A program made the translations under genes and the position numbers. The notes beneath the pieces were generated by a model. It made no database searches and was not told the origin of the DNA. It saw nothing but the letters and a program-made list of their open reading frames with translations. 48,061 nt of DNA. Origin: Candidatus Zipacnadia bacterium (lineage in GTDB: Bacteria; Armatimonadota; Zipacnadia; Zipacnadales; UBA5352). The stretch is from NCBI GenBank assembly GCA_029821635.1, contig JALGSW010000009.1:1-48061 (forward strand), given 5' to 3'. Within the stretch, counting starts at the first letter, position 1; each line of letters starts with the position of its first letter. Of this stretch, positions 27,060 to 35,100 are shown one piece after another.

Positions 27060-29324
27060 ATGCGCATGACACTGTTTACGCTGAGCGTGCTCGCTCTCGC
27101 CGCATGCGCCTGGGCGCAGGCTGCGCCCGCGCAGGCGCCGAATCTCGTCACGAACCCCGACTTCGAGCAGGCTGCCGACGGGGCGCCAGCGGGTTGGGTC
27201 GCCGGCGCTGTGCAGGGCGAGCCGCAGTTCGCGTTTGAGCCGGGCGACGACGGGACGTGCGTGCGCATCACCGCGAACGCCCCCGAGGACTTCGGCCGCT
27301 GGAACCAGGGCGGAATCGCGGCCATCGAGGGCGTGCGCGTCTACCGGCTTTCCGCGCGCATACGCACCGACCTCGACGGCGCCGGCGCGCGCGTCGTGCC
27401 CGTGTATTCGCGCGATGGCAAGTGGCATGGCGCGAACTACGCAGCGATTATCGTTGAGGGCCAAACCGGCTGGCAGCGGCATACCACGCTCATTCAGCCG
27501 CGCGAGGGCACCACGGAGATCCAGGTCACGCTGCGCGTCAACTTCGCGAAGAGCGGCACCGGAACTGCGTGGTTCGACGACGTGCGCCTCGAGCCGCTTC
27601 CGGAGATGCAGAGCGTGCCGCCGATCGGCTACGAGCCCACGAACGAACTGCCGCCACTGGCCGACGACGCGCGCGCGGCCGGACTGGTCGTCTTCCCGCG
27701 CCAACCTGAGAACATCGCGATGGCGAGCTACGTGCCCTCCGCCGAGGAGATCGGCCCGCCGCTCACCGCCTGGGGCGCCACCAACCAGCGCGTCACCGGC
27801 ACCTTCTGCGCGCACGCGCTCGAAGACCTGCATGGTGTCCGCGCCTCGGTGACCGCGCTCACCGGCCGGGACGGCGCGACCATCTCCGCCGACCGCGTCA
27901 CGCTGCGCCCCGCCCGCGTCCTCACGCGGCTCATTCACAGCAGCCTGCCCGATGCCATCGACGTGCCGACGTACCTCGAGCCCGTCGAAGCGATGGACAT
28001 GGCGCGCGGCACGACGGCGTGGTACTGGCTGACGATCGACGGTGTGCCGCCCGGCGAGTTCGCTGGCGAAATCCTCGTGCAGGCCGACGACAAGCCGCGC
28101 GCGAGTCTCCCGCTGCGGATCGAGGGCCTGCCCATCAAGCTGCGCGAGCCCGACGCCGCCCTCGGGTTCTACTACCTCATGCGCGACGCCATCACCGACC
28201 CGGACGCCATGCGCGAGCACTTCGCGCAGATGCGCGCGCGTAGCATGACGAGCATCGGCATCGCGGCGGGCCTGCATCTGGAGGTGCGCGACGGCGCTCC
28301 GGCAGTCATCTGGGATGCTGAGAACCAGCTTGGCGTCGGCATGGACGCATGGACCGAGGCGGGCTTCACCCAGCCGGTCGTCTGGCTGATGAGCGGCGTG
28401 CACCGCTTCTGCATCAACGAGTTCGGTCCGCTGGAGAGCGCCGAGTTCGCAACCGCCTACGCGGCGATCATCGAGCAGGTGCAGGCGCGCGCGGCGCAGG
28501 CGGGCTGGCCTGAGGTGATCTACCAGCCGGTGGATGAGCCGGTCGGCCACGAGGACCGCATGGCCATCGCGTTGCGCTGCCTGGAGATCCTCAAGGACGC
28601 TGGGATGCGCACCGAGGAGGACGGGAACCTGCGGCCCGGCCAAGAGGACTTCGAGGCGATGTACCCGCTCGTGGACCTCGTGAACTGCAACTTCCGCCGC
28701 CACGTTGAGCAGCGCAAGCTCGGCACGTGGGAGAGTGAGATGGTGCGGCGCTGCCGGGAGGACGGGAAGCTGCTGTGGACCTACAACATCGACCTGTGCG
28801 GCTACCACCCGGAGGTCATGCGCTTCGGGATGGGCTTCGGTCGCGAGGCGTGCAACTCGGGCGGGATGATCGAGTGGGTGTGGTATTCACCGCGCGAGGA
28901 CCCCTACACGGTCGATCAGGACCGCCGGCGGCAGAACATGACGTACTGGTACCCGCCACGCGACGGGCGCGCAGGCGGCCCGAGCACCGGACTTGAGGGC
29001 GCCGCGGAGGGAGCCACCGACGCGGCGTACATCGCCACCTTCAACGCGGCAGTGGCGCAGGCCCGCGCCTCCGACGACGCCGACCTACGCGCGCTGGCCG
29101 ACCAGGCGGTTGCCGAGTACGAGGCGCGGCTCGCGACGATCCGCTTCACCGACCTGCGCACTGAGATGGCGATTCAGGGCAAGTGGACGGTGCCGAAGCA
29201 CCCGAACGCGGGGGGCTTCCCGTGCGTGGGCGGCGAGTACCGCATGCCGAACGGCTGGGAGCCGGCCGACTACGACCGCACGCGCCGGATGCTCGCCGAC
29301 TGGATCGTGAAGCTGGGCGGGTAG
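27060..29324 (+). CDS. Secreted CBM4/9-like plus TIM-barrel protein (754 aa)
   Basis: The start at 27060 has GGAG eight bases upstream (ggaggcgcttcg-ATG). Signal peptide at 1-21. Residues about 25-190 are a CBM4/9-like module (NLVTNPDFEQAADG opening, WFDDVRLEPL closing). The middle is a beta domain with YVPSAEEIGPP. From about residue 345 a (beta/alpha)8-type region begins (ALGFYYLMRDAI ... PVVWLMSG ... VIYQPVDEPVGHEDR). The Asp-Glu in QPVDEPVG resembles the acid pair in DUF4091/GH123-like and other clan A enzymes. The specificity is unknown. It is last in the plus-strand run; its end lies eight bases from the stop of a converging lipoprotein gene. Confidence 0.75.
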   Translation: MRMTLFTLSVLALAACAWAQAAPAQAPNLVTNPDFEQAADGAPAGWVAGAVQGEPQFAFEPGDDGTCVRITANAPEDFGRWNQGGIAAIEGVRVYRLSARIRTDLDGAGARVVPVYSRDGKWHGANYAAIIVEGQTGWQRHTTLIQPREGTTEIQVTLRVNFAKSGTGTAWFDDVRLEPLPEMQSVPPIGYEPTNELPPLADDARAAGLVVFPRQPENIAMASYVPSAEEIGPPLTAWGATNQRVTGTFCAHALEDLHGVRASVTALTGRDGATISADRVTLRPARVLTRLIHSSLPDAIDVPTYLEPVEAMDMARGTTAWYWLTIDGVPPGEFAGEILVQADDKPRASLPLRIEGLPIKLREPDAALGFYYLMRDAITDPDAMREHFAQMRARSMTSIGIAAGLHLEVRDGAPAVIWDAENQLGVGMDAWTEAGFTQPVVWLMSGVHRFCINEFGPLESAEFATAYAAIIEQVQARAAQAGWPEVIYQPVDEPVGHEDRMAIALRCLEILKDAGMRTEEDGNLRPGQEDFEAMYPLVDLVNCNFRRHVEQRKLGTWESEMVRRCREDGKLLWTYNIDLCGYHPEVMRFGMGFGREACNSGGMIEWVWYSPREDPYTVDQDRRRQNMTYWYPPRDGRAGGPSTGLEGAAEGATDAAYIATFNAAVAQARASDDADLRALADQAVAEYEARLATIRFTDLRTEMAIQGKWTVPKHPNAGGFPCVGGEYRMPNGWEPADYDRTRRMLADWIVKLGG

Positions 29325-29332
29325 GGCAGCAC

Positions 29333-30670
29333 CTACTGCACCCGCCACGCATGCACAAGCGAGCGCTCACCATCCGCGAGTGGCTCTAGCAGGTAGAGGA
29401 TGCCGTGCTCGCGGTCGAACGCGCATGCGCCCGTGTGGTACTTCTCCTGCGCGTGCGTGATGTGGAAGAGCTGGTCGTCGATCGGCAGCGTCGCGTAGGG
29501 CTGCGGCTCATTCGGCTGCATGGTTCCACGCGCCACGGCTGCGAGGTCGCTCGGATCGTAGAAGAGCATCTCCCCCACGAATCCGCTGCTCCACCAGCCG
29601 CGGTCACCGTTCGGGTCCTGCGGGTAGGGCGGCTCGTCGGGCCAGACCGTTCCGTCGGGCAGACCGTACCAGCAGTCGCCTGTCCCCTTGGTGCCGACGA
29701 AGACCACCGCCGCGCGGTCGCTCGCGGTAAGCCACGAGCCACCGGTCCACTCGTCCGCGTGGTGGTAGTCGTCCATCGTGGCGAACGGCTCCTGGTCGGT
29801 GGCCGTCGAGTCGTAACGCAGCAGCGGCAGCGCGTCGAGGATCGTCCCGTCCGCGGGTGGATTGCCCTGGCTCCACGGGCCGATCGCGAACAGGCACGGT
29901 CCCTGCCCGCTCCAGCCGCCGTCGCGGAAGCGCCCCGTCGCCAGGAGCTTGCCGGGCGTGTTGGCCGCCGCCCAGGGCGCGGGGATGTCGAACATGTAGT
30001 CGTTCGCCGAGTAGATGCTCGCGCCGCCGATGCGCCACGCCCCACGGGAGCCGCTCAGGTCCGTCTCGCACCACATGTGCGAGGGCACGCTCTGCTCTTC
30101 CCCCTGGAGGTGCTGGCCGAAGCACAGGTAGAGCTTCGCGCGCGTCTGCGCGCCCTGCGCCGGCAGATACGCCATGCCCACGCGCACCATCTCGTCCAGG
30201 CGGTCGAGCTGCCCGACACCCGAGTGCACGTTGGCGAAGGGCCGCAGCGTCTCGGCGCGGTTCAGTTCCTCGACGCCCTTGCCCTGCCCGATGACCGGCG
30301 CGGGGATCGTGACCTCCGAGACCTGCTTGTCCCAGTCGTGCCCCACGCCGAAGATCGAGCCGGGGAAGCCGTCGTCCGGGCCATCGGCGTCGCCATCGGG
30401 GCGGTATGTCATGGCGTCGCCGCTCCACTCCCAGCTCGAGCCGCCTGAGGCGTCCGGCAGTCTGAACGCGCCCAGGTAGGTCAGGTCTGAGGGCTGCAGC
30501 AGGCCGATGGCAGGTTGCTGCGGAGGCTGCTCAGGTGGGTTGTTGTCGCCCGGCGGCGGGTTGTTGCCCTCATTGTTGTTCCCCGGCGGGTAGGTCGGAC
30601 CGGTGCTGGCTCCACAGCCGATGAAGATCGGCAGCACGAGCATGATCGCCACGACGGTTGCCCAGCGCAT
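29333..30670 (-). CDS. Lipoprotein of unknown function with Pro/Asn-rich linker (445 aa)
   Basis: Lipobox FIGC with Cys19, then a low-complexity NNN/PPG/PPEQPP linker to about residue 53, typical of a surface- or membrane-tethered domain on a flexible stalk. The globular part opens LLQPSDLTYLGAFRLPD and continues GPDDGFPGSIFGVGHDW. I recall this pattern from uncharacterised proteins of Armatimonadota and Planctomycetota, perhaps beta-propeller-like. Several Trp/Asp/Gly-rich blade-like repeats support a propeller but do not prove it. GGAGGTG stands five bases before the ATG. Confidence 0.75.
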   Translation of the reverse strand: MRWATVVAIMLVLPIFIGCGASTGPTYPPGNNNEGNNPPPGDNNPPEQPPQQPAIGLLQPSDLTYLGAFRLPDASGGSSWEWSGDAMTYRPDGDADGPDDGFPGSIFGVGHDWDKQVSEVTIPAPVIGQGKGVEELNRAETLRPFANVHSGVGQLDRLDEMVRVGMAYLPAQGAQTRAKLYLCFGQHLQGEEQSVPSHMWCETDLSGSRGAWRIGGASIYSANDYMFDIPAPWAAANTPGKLLATGRFRDGGWSGQGPCLFAIGPWSQGNPPADGTILDALPLLRYDSTATDQEPFATMDDYHHADEWTGGSWLTASDRAAVVFVGTKGTGDCWYGLPDGTVWPDEPPYPQDPNGDRGWWSSGFVGEMLFYDPSDLAAVARGTMQPNEPQPYATLPIDDQLFHITHAQEKYHTGACAFDREHGILYLLEPLADGERSLVHAWRVQ

Positions 30671-30723
30671 AGCCGCACCTCCGCGACGCAGAAACAGGTT
30701 CAGTGAATCGATAGGTCTGTCTG

Positions 30724-30754
30724 CAGTATACCCGCCCGCGCGCGCTCACGCGCA
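30724..30754 (-). promoter_or_regulatory. Possible sigma-70-like promoter of the lipoprotein gene
   Basis: Minus-strand TATACT (30729-30724) and TTGCGC (30754-30749), 19 bases apart, 54 bases before the ATG. The spacing is long and the -35 weak. No other promoter stands out in this divergent gap. Confidence 0.25.
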
Positions 30755-30832
30755 ACCGGCGGTAATCTACACTTCCCGCCGCTTCCGCCCTCGACCTGCC
30801 GGCGCGCCGTGCCTGCCGTAAGATTCTCGCAC

Positions 30833-30867
30833 GGAAGGAGGACAATCGCGAGCCCCGGCGAACACTC
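30833..30867 (+). promoter_or_regulatory. Leader element copy, upstream of the ferredoxin
   Basis: GGAAGGAGGACAATCGCGAG followed by CCCCGGCGAACACTC. The GGCGAAC box is a clear match to the copy at 37028-37058. Base pairing in the first half is weak. It ends 40 bases before the GTG start. Confidence 0.4.
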
Positions 30868-30907
30868 ACCGCGGTTAGAAAGCCACCGTTCAGGGAGGTA
30901 GTGTTTC

Positions 30908-31096
30908 GTGAAGAAGCCCGTTGTTGATCAGGATAGCTGCACCGGCTGCGGCCTGTGCCCCGACATTGCTCCGGCCACGTTCGAGCTCGACGATGACGCC
31001 ATCGCGCAGGTCATCGACCCGCCGGGCGACGACGAGGACACCATCCAGGAAGCCATCGACTCCTGTCCCGTCGAGGCCATCGCCTGGGAGGAGTAG
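30908..31096 (+). CDS. Single [4Fe-4S] ferredoxin (62 aa)
   Basis: Small soluble electron carrier. Cys11, Cys14 and Cys17 (CTGCGLC) plus Cys53 (CPVEAI) give one four-cysteine cluster; the second cluster of clostridial-type ferredoxins is missing, as in monocluster ferredoxins of Thermotoga or Desulfovibrio. The chain is very acidic. The GTG start at 30908 follows GGGAGG by eight to ten bases. It is monocistronic, with a leader element before it and a hairpin after it. The redox partner is not apparent. Confidence 0.93.
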   Translation: MKKPVVDQDSCTGCGLCPDIAPATFELDDDAIAQVIDPPGDDEDTIQEAIDSCPVEAIAWEE

Positions 31097-31116
31097 CCGC
31101 ACCGCACTGACGGATC

Positions 31117-31146
31117 TCGGGGCGGCGTCATCAGATGCCGCCCCGA
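31117..31146 (+). terminator. Hairpin terminator after the ferredoxin
   Basis: TCGGGGCGGC (31117-31126) pairs perfectly with GCCGCCCCGA (31137-31146) around a 10-base loop, 20 bases after the stop. There is no clear T tract (ttccac follows). Confidence 0.5.
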
Positions 31147-31168
31147 TTCCACGTACCGGGCAGCGCTC

Positions 31169-31200
31169 GGGGAGCAGTTCGCACCCGCGCGCGAACGCCC
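31169..31200 (+). promoter_or_regulatory. Possible leader element copy, upstream of the membrane-anchored hypothetical
   Basis: GGGGAGCAGTTCGCACCC followed by GCGCGCGAACGCC shows the GGAG start and GCGAAC box of the other copies, 22 bases before the ATG at 31222. GC-rich background makes a chance match more likely here. Confidence 0.25.
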
Positions 31201-31221
31201 GGCGGGGGGGGAAGGCAAGCC

Positions 31222-31956
31222 ATGAGCATCCAGCGCCGACTCCAGCCTCTCAAGCGCACCCCGAAGCAGAGCGCGGGCACCTGGGCCGACGTCCAGGCGC
31301 CGCACCCCGGTGTGCGTGATCCCCGCAGCATCCGCATGGCCGACTGGCCTGCGGCGGTCAACACCGCCATCATCGCCTCACTCGCGCTCGTAACTGCCTT
31401 CGCCATCCTCAGCGCCGCCACGGCCTCCCCCGTCGGCCCGGTCCGGAGTTGGGCGACCTGGACCGATGAGTCCGGTGCCCTCAGCCTCGAGCACCCCAGG
31501 GGCTGGACGGTGCGCAACATCGGGGACGACGAGCACCCGCACGTGCTCGTGATGCGCTCACCGTGGGTGCGTGTCCATGTCATCGCGGCCGACGAGCTCG
31601 CCTCCCCCGCGGGCCTCTACGCGCGCCTCCCCAACGACGCGTCGCGCTACCGCGCGCTTGAGTTGCTGCATGACAACACCGGCCACACATGGGCGGCATG
31701 GCTCGGGGAGTTGCGGGAGGGGCAGATCGGCAGGACGGTGATCGGGCGGCACCGCGCCGTCTGGACGCAGTTCCGCTACGCCGGTGAGGGCATCGAGGGC
31801 GGGGAGCCGATGACCGGCTATCGCGCTACGATGGTCGAAGGCAGGCGCGCGGTGATCGCTAGCGCGGTCGCGCCGACAGAGGACTGGGCGCAGTTCAAGC
31901 CGGTCGCCCTACGAGTGCTGCGCAGCATCCGCTTCGGCGACGAGGCCGGTTTCTGA
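31222..31956 (+). CDS. Membrane-anchored hypothetical protein (244 aa)
   Basis: Basic cytoplasmic N-terminus (about 45 residues), one membrane helix at about 47-69 (AVNTAIIASLALVTAFAIL), then a 170-residue exported domain that opens WTDESGALSLEHPRGWTVR. That opening resembles PsbP/DUF1795-like domains, which share an LxxP.GW start; this is a suggestion only. The ATG at 31222 follows GGGGGGAAGG. It converges on the lgt gene with a 16-base gap. Confidence 0.6.
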   Translation: MSIQRRLQPLKRTPKQSAGTWADVQAPHPGVRDPRSIRMADWPAAVNTAIIASLALVTAFAILSAATASPVGPVRSWATWTDESGALSLEHPRGWTVRNIGDDEHPHVLVMRSPWVRVHVIAADELASPAGLYARLPNDASRYRALELLHDNTGHTWAAWLGELREGQIGRTVIGRHRAVWTQFRYAGEGIEGGEPMTGYRATMVEGRRAVIASAVAPTEDWAQFKPVALRVLRSIRFGDEAGF

Positions 31957-31972
31957 CCCCGGCGAGTGCCGG

Positions 31973-32962
31973 TCAGCCGTTCGCCTCGGCGTCCGGGTCA
32001 TCCTCGCGCCTGAACGGCCACTCCCGCGCGATCACGATCGCGGTCGCGATGACGAAGATCCCGATCGACGCCGCCTGAGCGACGGTGAAGACGGGCATGG
32101 GCGCCCAGGCCTCGGCGGTTGCGCCGCGCCGGAAGATCTCCACCACGTAGCGCACCACCGACGAGAGCGCCAGGAATGCGAAGAAGCGGTCAAATGGCTT
32201 GCGCAGCCACGGCGTCAGCCACAGCAGCACCGGCAGCGTGAAGCCCAGCGTGCCGATCACCGAGTAGAGCTGCGTGGGATGCGAGGGGAACGCAGGCGCG
32301 GTCTCCGTGGCGCTCTGGGGGAAGGTGACCGCCCACGGAAGCGTGCATTCGTGGCCGAAGCAGCACCCGTTGAGGAAGCAGCCGATGCGCGCGACCGCGT
32401 AGCCGACCGCCACGCCCGGGGCTGAGAGGTCGAACACGCGCGCGAAGCTCACTCCCATCACGCGCGTGGCGATCGCCAGCACCAGTAGACTCCCCCCGAG
32501 CCCCCCGTGCCAGCTCATCCCGCCTCGCCAGAGGTCGAGCGCGGCCGTCACGTCGCCGGAGTAGTCGCTCAAGTTCAGCAGCACGTAGCCGAGGCGGCCG
32601 CCGGCGATCCCGCCCGCGAATCCGAGCAGGCCGACCTGCAGCACCTGGCTGCGCTTGAGGCCGTAGCGATCGCGGTCCACGTACATCCACGCCAGCGCGG
32701 CGACGAACGCGCCGAGCATCATCACGCCGTAGGAGTGCACCTGCAGCGGCCCGATGCGCCTGACCAGCACGTAGGTCACTACCGCGGGCAGCGCCGCCTG
32801 GACTGTCAACTCCACCGCCAGCGCACCGGTGGGGCGCATCGCCCCAGGTTCGCCGCGCCGCTCCAGCCACGTCCAGATCGTCACGAGCGCGAGGTAGAAC
32901 ACGAACACCAGCGGCAGGTGGACCGGCTGCCACGGCCCGACCGTCACGAGTGTCGGGTGCAC
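31973..32962 (-). CDS. lgt: Prolipoprotein diacylglyceryl transferase with extended N-terminus (329 aa)
   Basis: Transfers diacylglycerol from phosphatidylglycerol to the lipobox cysteine of prelipoproteins in the inner membrane. Marks: HSYGVMMLGAF (the usual start region), HGGLGG with His152, the signature-equivalent ARIGCFLNGCCFG (Arg192, Asn198) and HPTQLY (His228), ending with an EIFRRG helix. It has about 50 extra N-terminal residues with one or two more helices before the conserved H-x-YG, compared with the Escherichia coli enzyme. The GCC variant of the signature occurs in other phyla. GTG start with GGGAG upstream. Lipoproteins are encoded nearby (20296-21246 and 29333-30670). Confidence 0.87.
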   Translation of the reverse strand: MHPTLVTVGPWQPVHLPLVFVFYLALVTIWTWLERRGEPGAMRPTGALAVELTVQAALPAVVTYVLVRRIGPLQVHSYGVMMLGAFVAALAWMYVDRDRYGLKRSQVLQVGLLGFAGGIAGGRLGYVLLNLSDYSGDVTAALDLWRGGMSWHGGLGGSLLVLAIATRVMGVSFARVFDLSAPGVAVGYAVARIGCFLNGCCFGHECTLPWAVTFPQSATETAPAFPSHPTQLYSVIGTLGFTLPVLLWLTPWLRKPFDRFFAFLALSSVVRYVVEIFRRGATAEAWAPMPVFTVAQAASIGIFVIATAIVIAREWPFRREDDPDAEANG

Positions 32963-33015
32963 GCGCTCTCACTCTCCCGATGGTTCTCAGGACGCTCCGA
33001 GGCGCCCGCGAGCGA

Positions 33016-33990
33016 TCACAGCGCGCTTGCGTCGATGGCGACGCCGTCGCGGATCGACAGCTTCGCGGCCTCCAGCGCGGCCATTGTCTTGCGCACATTC
33101 CACCCCGACGCCTCGGGCTCGTCACCCTCGCGGATCGCGCGCGCGAACTCTCCCACCTGCGCCCGCCAGCTTGCCGGACTGTCCAGCGGCGCCTCAACGA
33201 CGTAGTCGGCGAACCGGATCTGCCCTGAGTCGACCAGCATCGCGTCCTCGGTCCCGATCACCATGCACTCCCAGGCGCCGAAGGGCGTGTTGAGGCTGTG
33301 CTGGTAGGTCGCTATCGGGCCGTCAACCAGCGACATCTGCACGGTGATCTCATCGTAGTCGTTCCAGTATTGATTGTTCACGCGCGCCTGGGCGTACACC
33401 GTCTCGGCCTCGCCGTCGCTGAGCCACAGGATCATGTCCACCTCGTGCGCGCCGAAGCCGTAGAGGACCCAGCCGCCGGCCTCCTCGGGCTTGCGCGCCC
33501 ACTTGGAGCGGAACTCGCCGGACTTGCCGAGGCGCCGGCGCAGGATGTTGCGCACCTCGCCGATCGCGCCGTCGCGGATCAGCTCGCGCGCCTTGATGTT
33601 GGCGGGCCGGAAGCGCAGGATCTGCCCGACCATCAGGACCACACCCGCCGCCTCGGCGGCGGCGATCATGTCATCCGTCTCACCGAGCGAGGTGGCCATC
33701 GGCTTCTCGGTCAGCACGTGCTTGCCCGCCTCTGCCGCAGCGACGGCGACATCGCGGTGCAGATGGTGAGGCAGCAGCACCGAGACGGCGTCTACGCGCT
33801 CGTCTGCGAGCAGCTCGCGCCAGTCGCTGTACACCGCGGGCACGTCGAACTCCTCAGCGCGCCCCCGGGCCGCCTGCTCGTCAATGTCACACACCGCGAC
33901 GGTCTCAATGCCCTCCAACTCGCGGTAGGCGGGCAGGTGCCCGCCGGCGATTCCGCCGCAGCCGATTGCTCCGATGCCGATCTGGTCCAT
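33016..33990 (-). CDS. Gfo/Idh/MocA-family NAD(P)-dependent oxidoreductase (324 aa)
   Basis: Cytoplasmic dehydrogenase acting on sugars, inositols or sugar nucleotides. Rossmann start IGIGAIGCGGIAGGH (residues 4-18), EKP at 95-97 (HVLTEKPMAT; the Lys is usually catalytic), and a C-terminal alpha/beta domain with GAHEVDMILWLSDG supplying the His/Asp pair. GGGAGGG lies seven bases before the ATG at 33990. The in-frame extension upstream has no such site. It follows the transaldolase in the same direction, across a 142-base gap containing a palindromic repeat. The substrate is unknown. Confidence 0.9.
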   Translation of the reverse strand: MDQIGIGAIGCGGIAGGHLPAYRELEGIETVAVCDIDEQAARGRAEEFDVPAVYSDWRELLADERVDAVSVLLPHHLHRDVAVAAAEAGKHVLTEKPMATSLGETDDMIAAAEAAGVVLMVGQILRFRPANIKARELIRDGAIGEVRNILRRRLGKSGEFRSKWARKPEEAGGWVLYGFGAHEVDMILWLSDGEAETVYAQARVNNQYWNDYDEITVQMSLVDGPIATYQHSLNTPFGAWECMVIGTEDAMLVDSGQIRFADYVVEAPLDSPASWRAQVGEFARAIREGDEPEASGWNVRKTMAALEAAKLSIRDGVAIDASAL

Positions 33991-34089
33991 CCGTGAGCCC
34001 TCCCATACATGGCAACATGTTACAGCAAGAGCCGCCGGCGGGAGCCAGCGACCCTCGCACACGTAAAGCTGCGGCCGTGCCGTTCGTGG

Positions 34090-34109
34090 GGCAGACATTC
34101 CTGTCTGCC
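34090..34109. repeat. Short hairpin repeat of the GGCAGACA type
   Basis: GGCAGACA-ttcc-TGTCTGCC, an 8-bp perfect hairpin, with GTGG before it. Its stem-[at/tt]CC-stem layout matches the half-elements of the repeat at 2351-2435. In translation it gives the VGQTFLSA string I recall from dispersed repeats in such genomes. It lies 24 bases after the transaldolase stop, so it may also end its transcript. Confidence 0.5.
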
Positions 34110-34132
34110 GCCGTGCCGTCAGGTGTTGCGCT

Positions 34133-34798
34133 CTACGCGCCCAGCTTCTCCTCGAGCTTCCGGTAGTCGGAGAGGAACTTCTCCAAGCCGATGTCGGTCA
34201 GCGGATGCTTGAAGAGCTGCTGCAGCGTGTCGAAGCCCAGCGTGCAGATGTGCGCGCCGCATTGCGTCCCGCGGATCACGTGCGCCACCGTCCGCGCGCT
34301 CGCGAGGATGATCTCCGAGTTCAGAGTGTCGTACATGCGCAGCATCTGCGCGATCTGCTCGACACCCTCCATCCCGTCATAGCCGATGTCGTCCTGCCGC
34401 CCAACGAAGGGCGAGACGTACGCGGCCCCGGCCTTGGCTGCGAGCAGCGCCTGGCCGGTGGAGAAGATCAATGTGGCGTTGATCGGGATGCCCATCCCCG
34501 TGCAGGTCTTGATGGCCTTCACGCCGTCGGGGATCAGCGGGATCTTGACGACCACGTTGTCGGCCCACGCGGCACGCTCCAGCGCTTCCTCGATCATCGC
34601 GTCATGCTCGACCGCGATCACCTCGGCGCTGACGGGCCGATCGGGGCCGACAAGGTCGCAGATCTCCTTGACGGCGTCCTCCATCTTCCGGCCCTCCTTC
34701 GCGACGAGGGACGGATTCGTCGTCACACCGTCACACAGGCCCCAATCGAGGGCCTGTCTGATCTCATCCACGTTCGCTGTGTCAAGAAAGAACTTCAT
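34133..34798 (-). CDS. Transaldolase / fructose-6-phosphate aldolase type (221 aa)
   Basis: Short subfamily of transaldolases (FSA/TalC/MipB type, about 220 residues). It forms a Schiff base with Lys85 (NVVVKIPL). Other marks: FFLDTANVDEIR, GVTTNPSLVAKEG, NATLIFSTGQA, YVSPFVGRQDDIG. It acts in the non-oxidative pentose phosphate pathway or as an F6P/dihydroxyacetone aldolase; the two cannot be told apart here. GGAG precedes the ATG by 11 bases. It follows the NifU-like gene by 33 bases in the same direction. Confidence 0.94.
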   Translation of the reverse strand: MKFFLDTANVDEIRQALDWGLCDGVTTNPSLVAKEGRKMEDAVKEICDLVGPDRPVSAEVIAVEHDAMIEEALERAAWADNVVVKIPLIPDGVKAIKTCTGMGIPINATLIFSTGQALLAAKAGAAYVSPFVGRQDDIGYDGMEGVEQIAQMLRMYDTLNSEIILASARTVAHVIRGTQCGAHICTLGFDTLQQLFKHPLTDIGLEKFLSDYRKLEEKLGA

Positions 34799-34831
34799 GC
34801 GTCGCCCATCTCCTTTTCCCCGCCGCGCGGG

Positions 34832-35083
34832 TTAGTCCACCGCCCGCACGTCTGTGACCTCGGGAACTTCCTGGCGCAGCACGCGACCGATACCGGTCGA
34901 CAACGTCATCTGTCGCATCGGGCAGCCCTTGCAGGCGCCCTGCAGACGCACCTCGACGACCTTGTCATCGGTGATGCCGACGAACTCGACGCCACCGCCG
35001 TCTGCTTCCAGCGACGGCCGCACCTGTGCCAACGCGGCCTCGACCTGCTCGCGCAACTCCTCGCTCTTTGTCTCCTCGGACAT
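34832..35083 (-). CDS. NifU-like C-terminal (Nfu) domain protein (83 aa)
   Basis: A stand-alone Nfu domain that carries an Fe-S cluster and hands it to client proteins. Cys51 and Cys54 (GACKGCPMRQMTL) form the CxxC cluster site. VRPSLEADGGGVEFVGI is the conserved first half. It has no link to nitrogen fixation by itself. AGGAGG stands before the ATG. It lies 17 bases after the copper-amine-oxidase-N-like gene. Confidence 0.93.
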   Translation of the reverse strand: MSEETKSEELREQVEAALAQVRPSLEADGGGVEFVGITDDKVVEVRLQGACKGCPMRQMTLSTGIGRVLRQEVPEVTDVRAVD

Positions 35084-35100
35084 GGGGCTGTCCTCCTCGG

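Noticed and set aside
31204-31212. Run of G before the 31222 start as a homopolymer frameshift site
   Set aside because: It lies outside the coding region chosen and also serves as a purine-rich ribosome site; there is no sign of a frameshifted gene.
34832-35083. NifU-like gene as evidence for nitrogen fixation
   Set aside because: A stand-alone Nfu domain serves general Fe-S delivery, and no nif gene is present.
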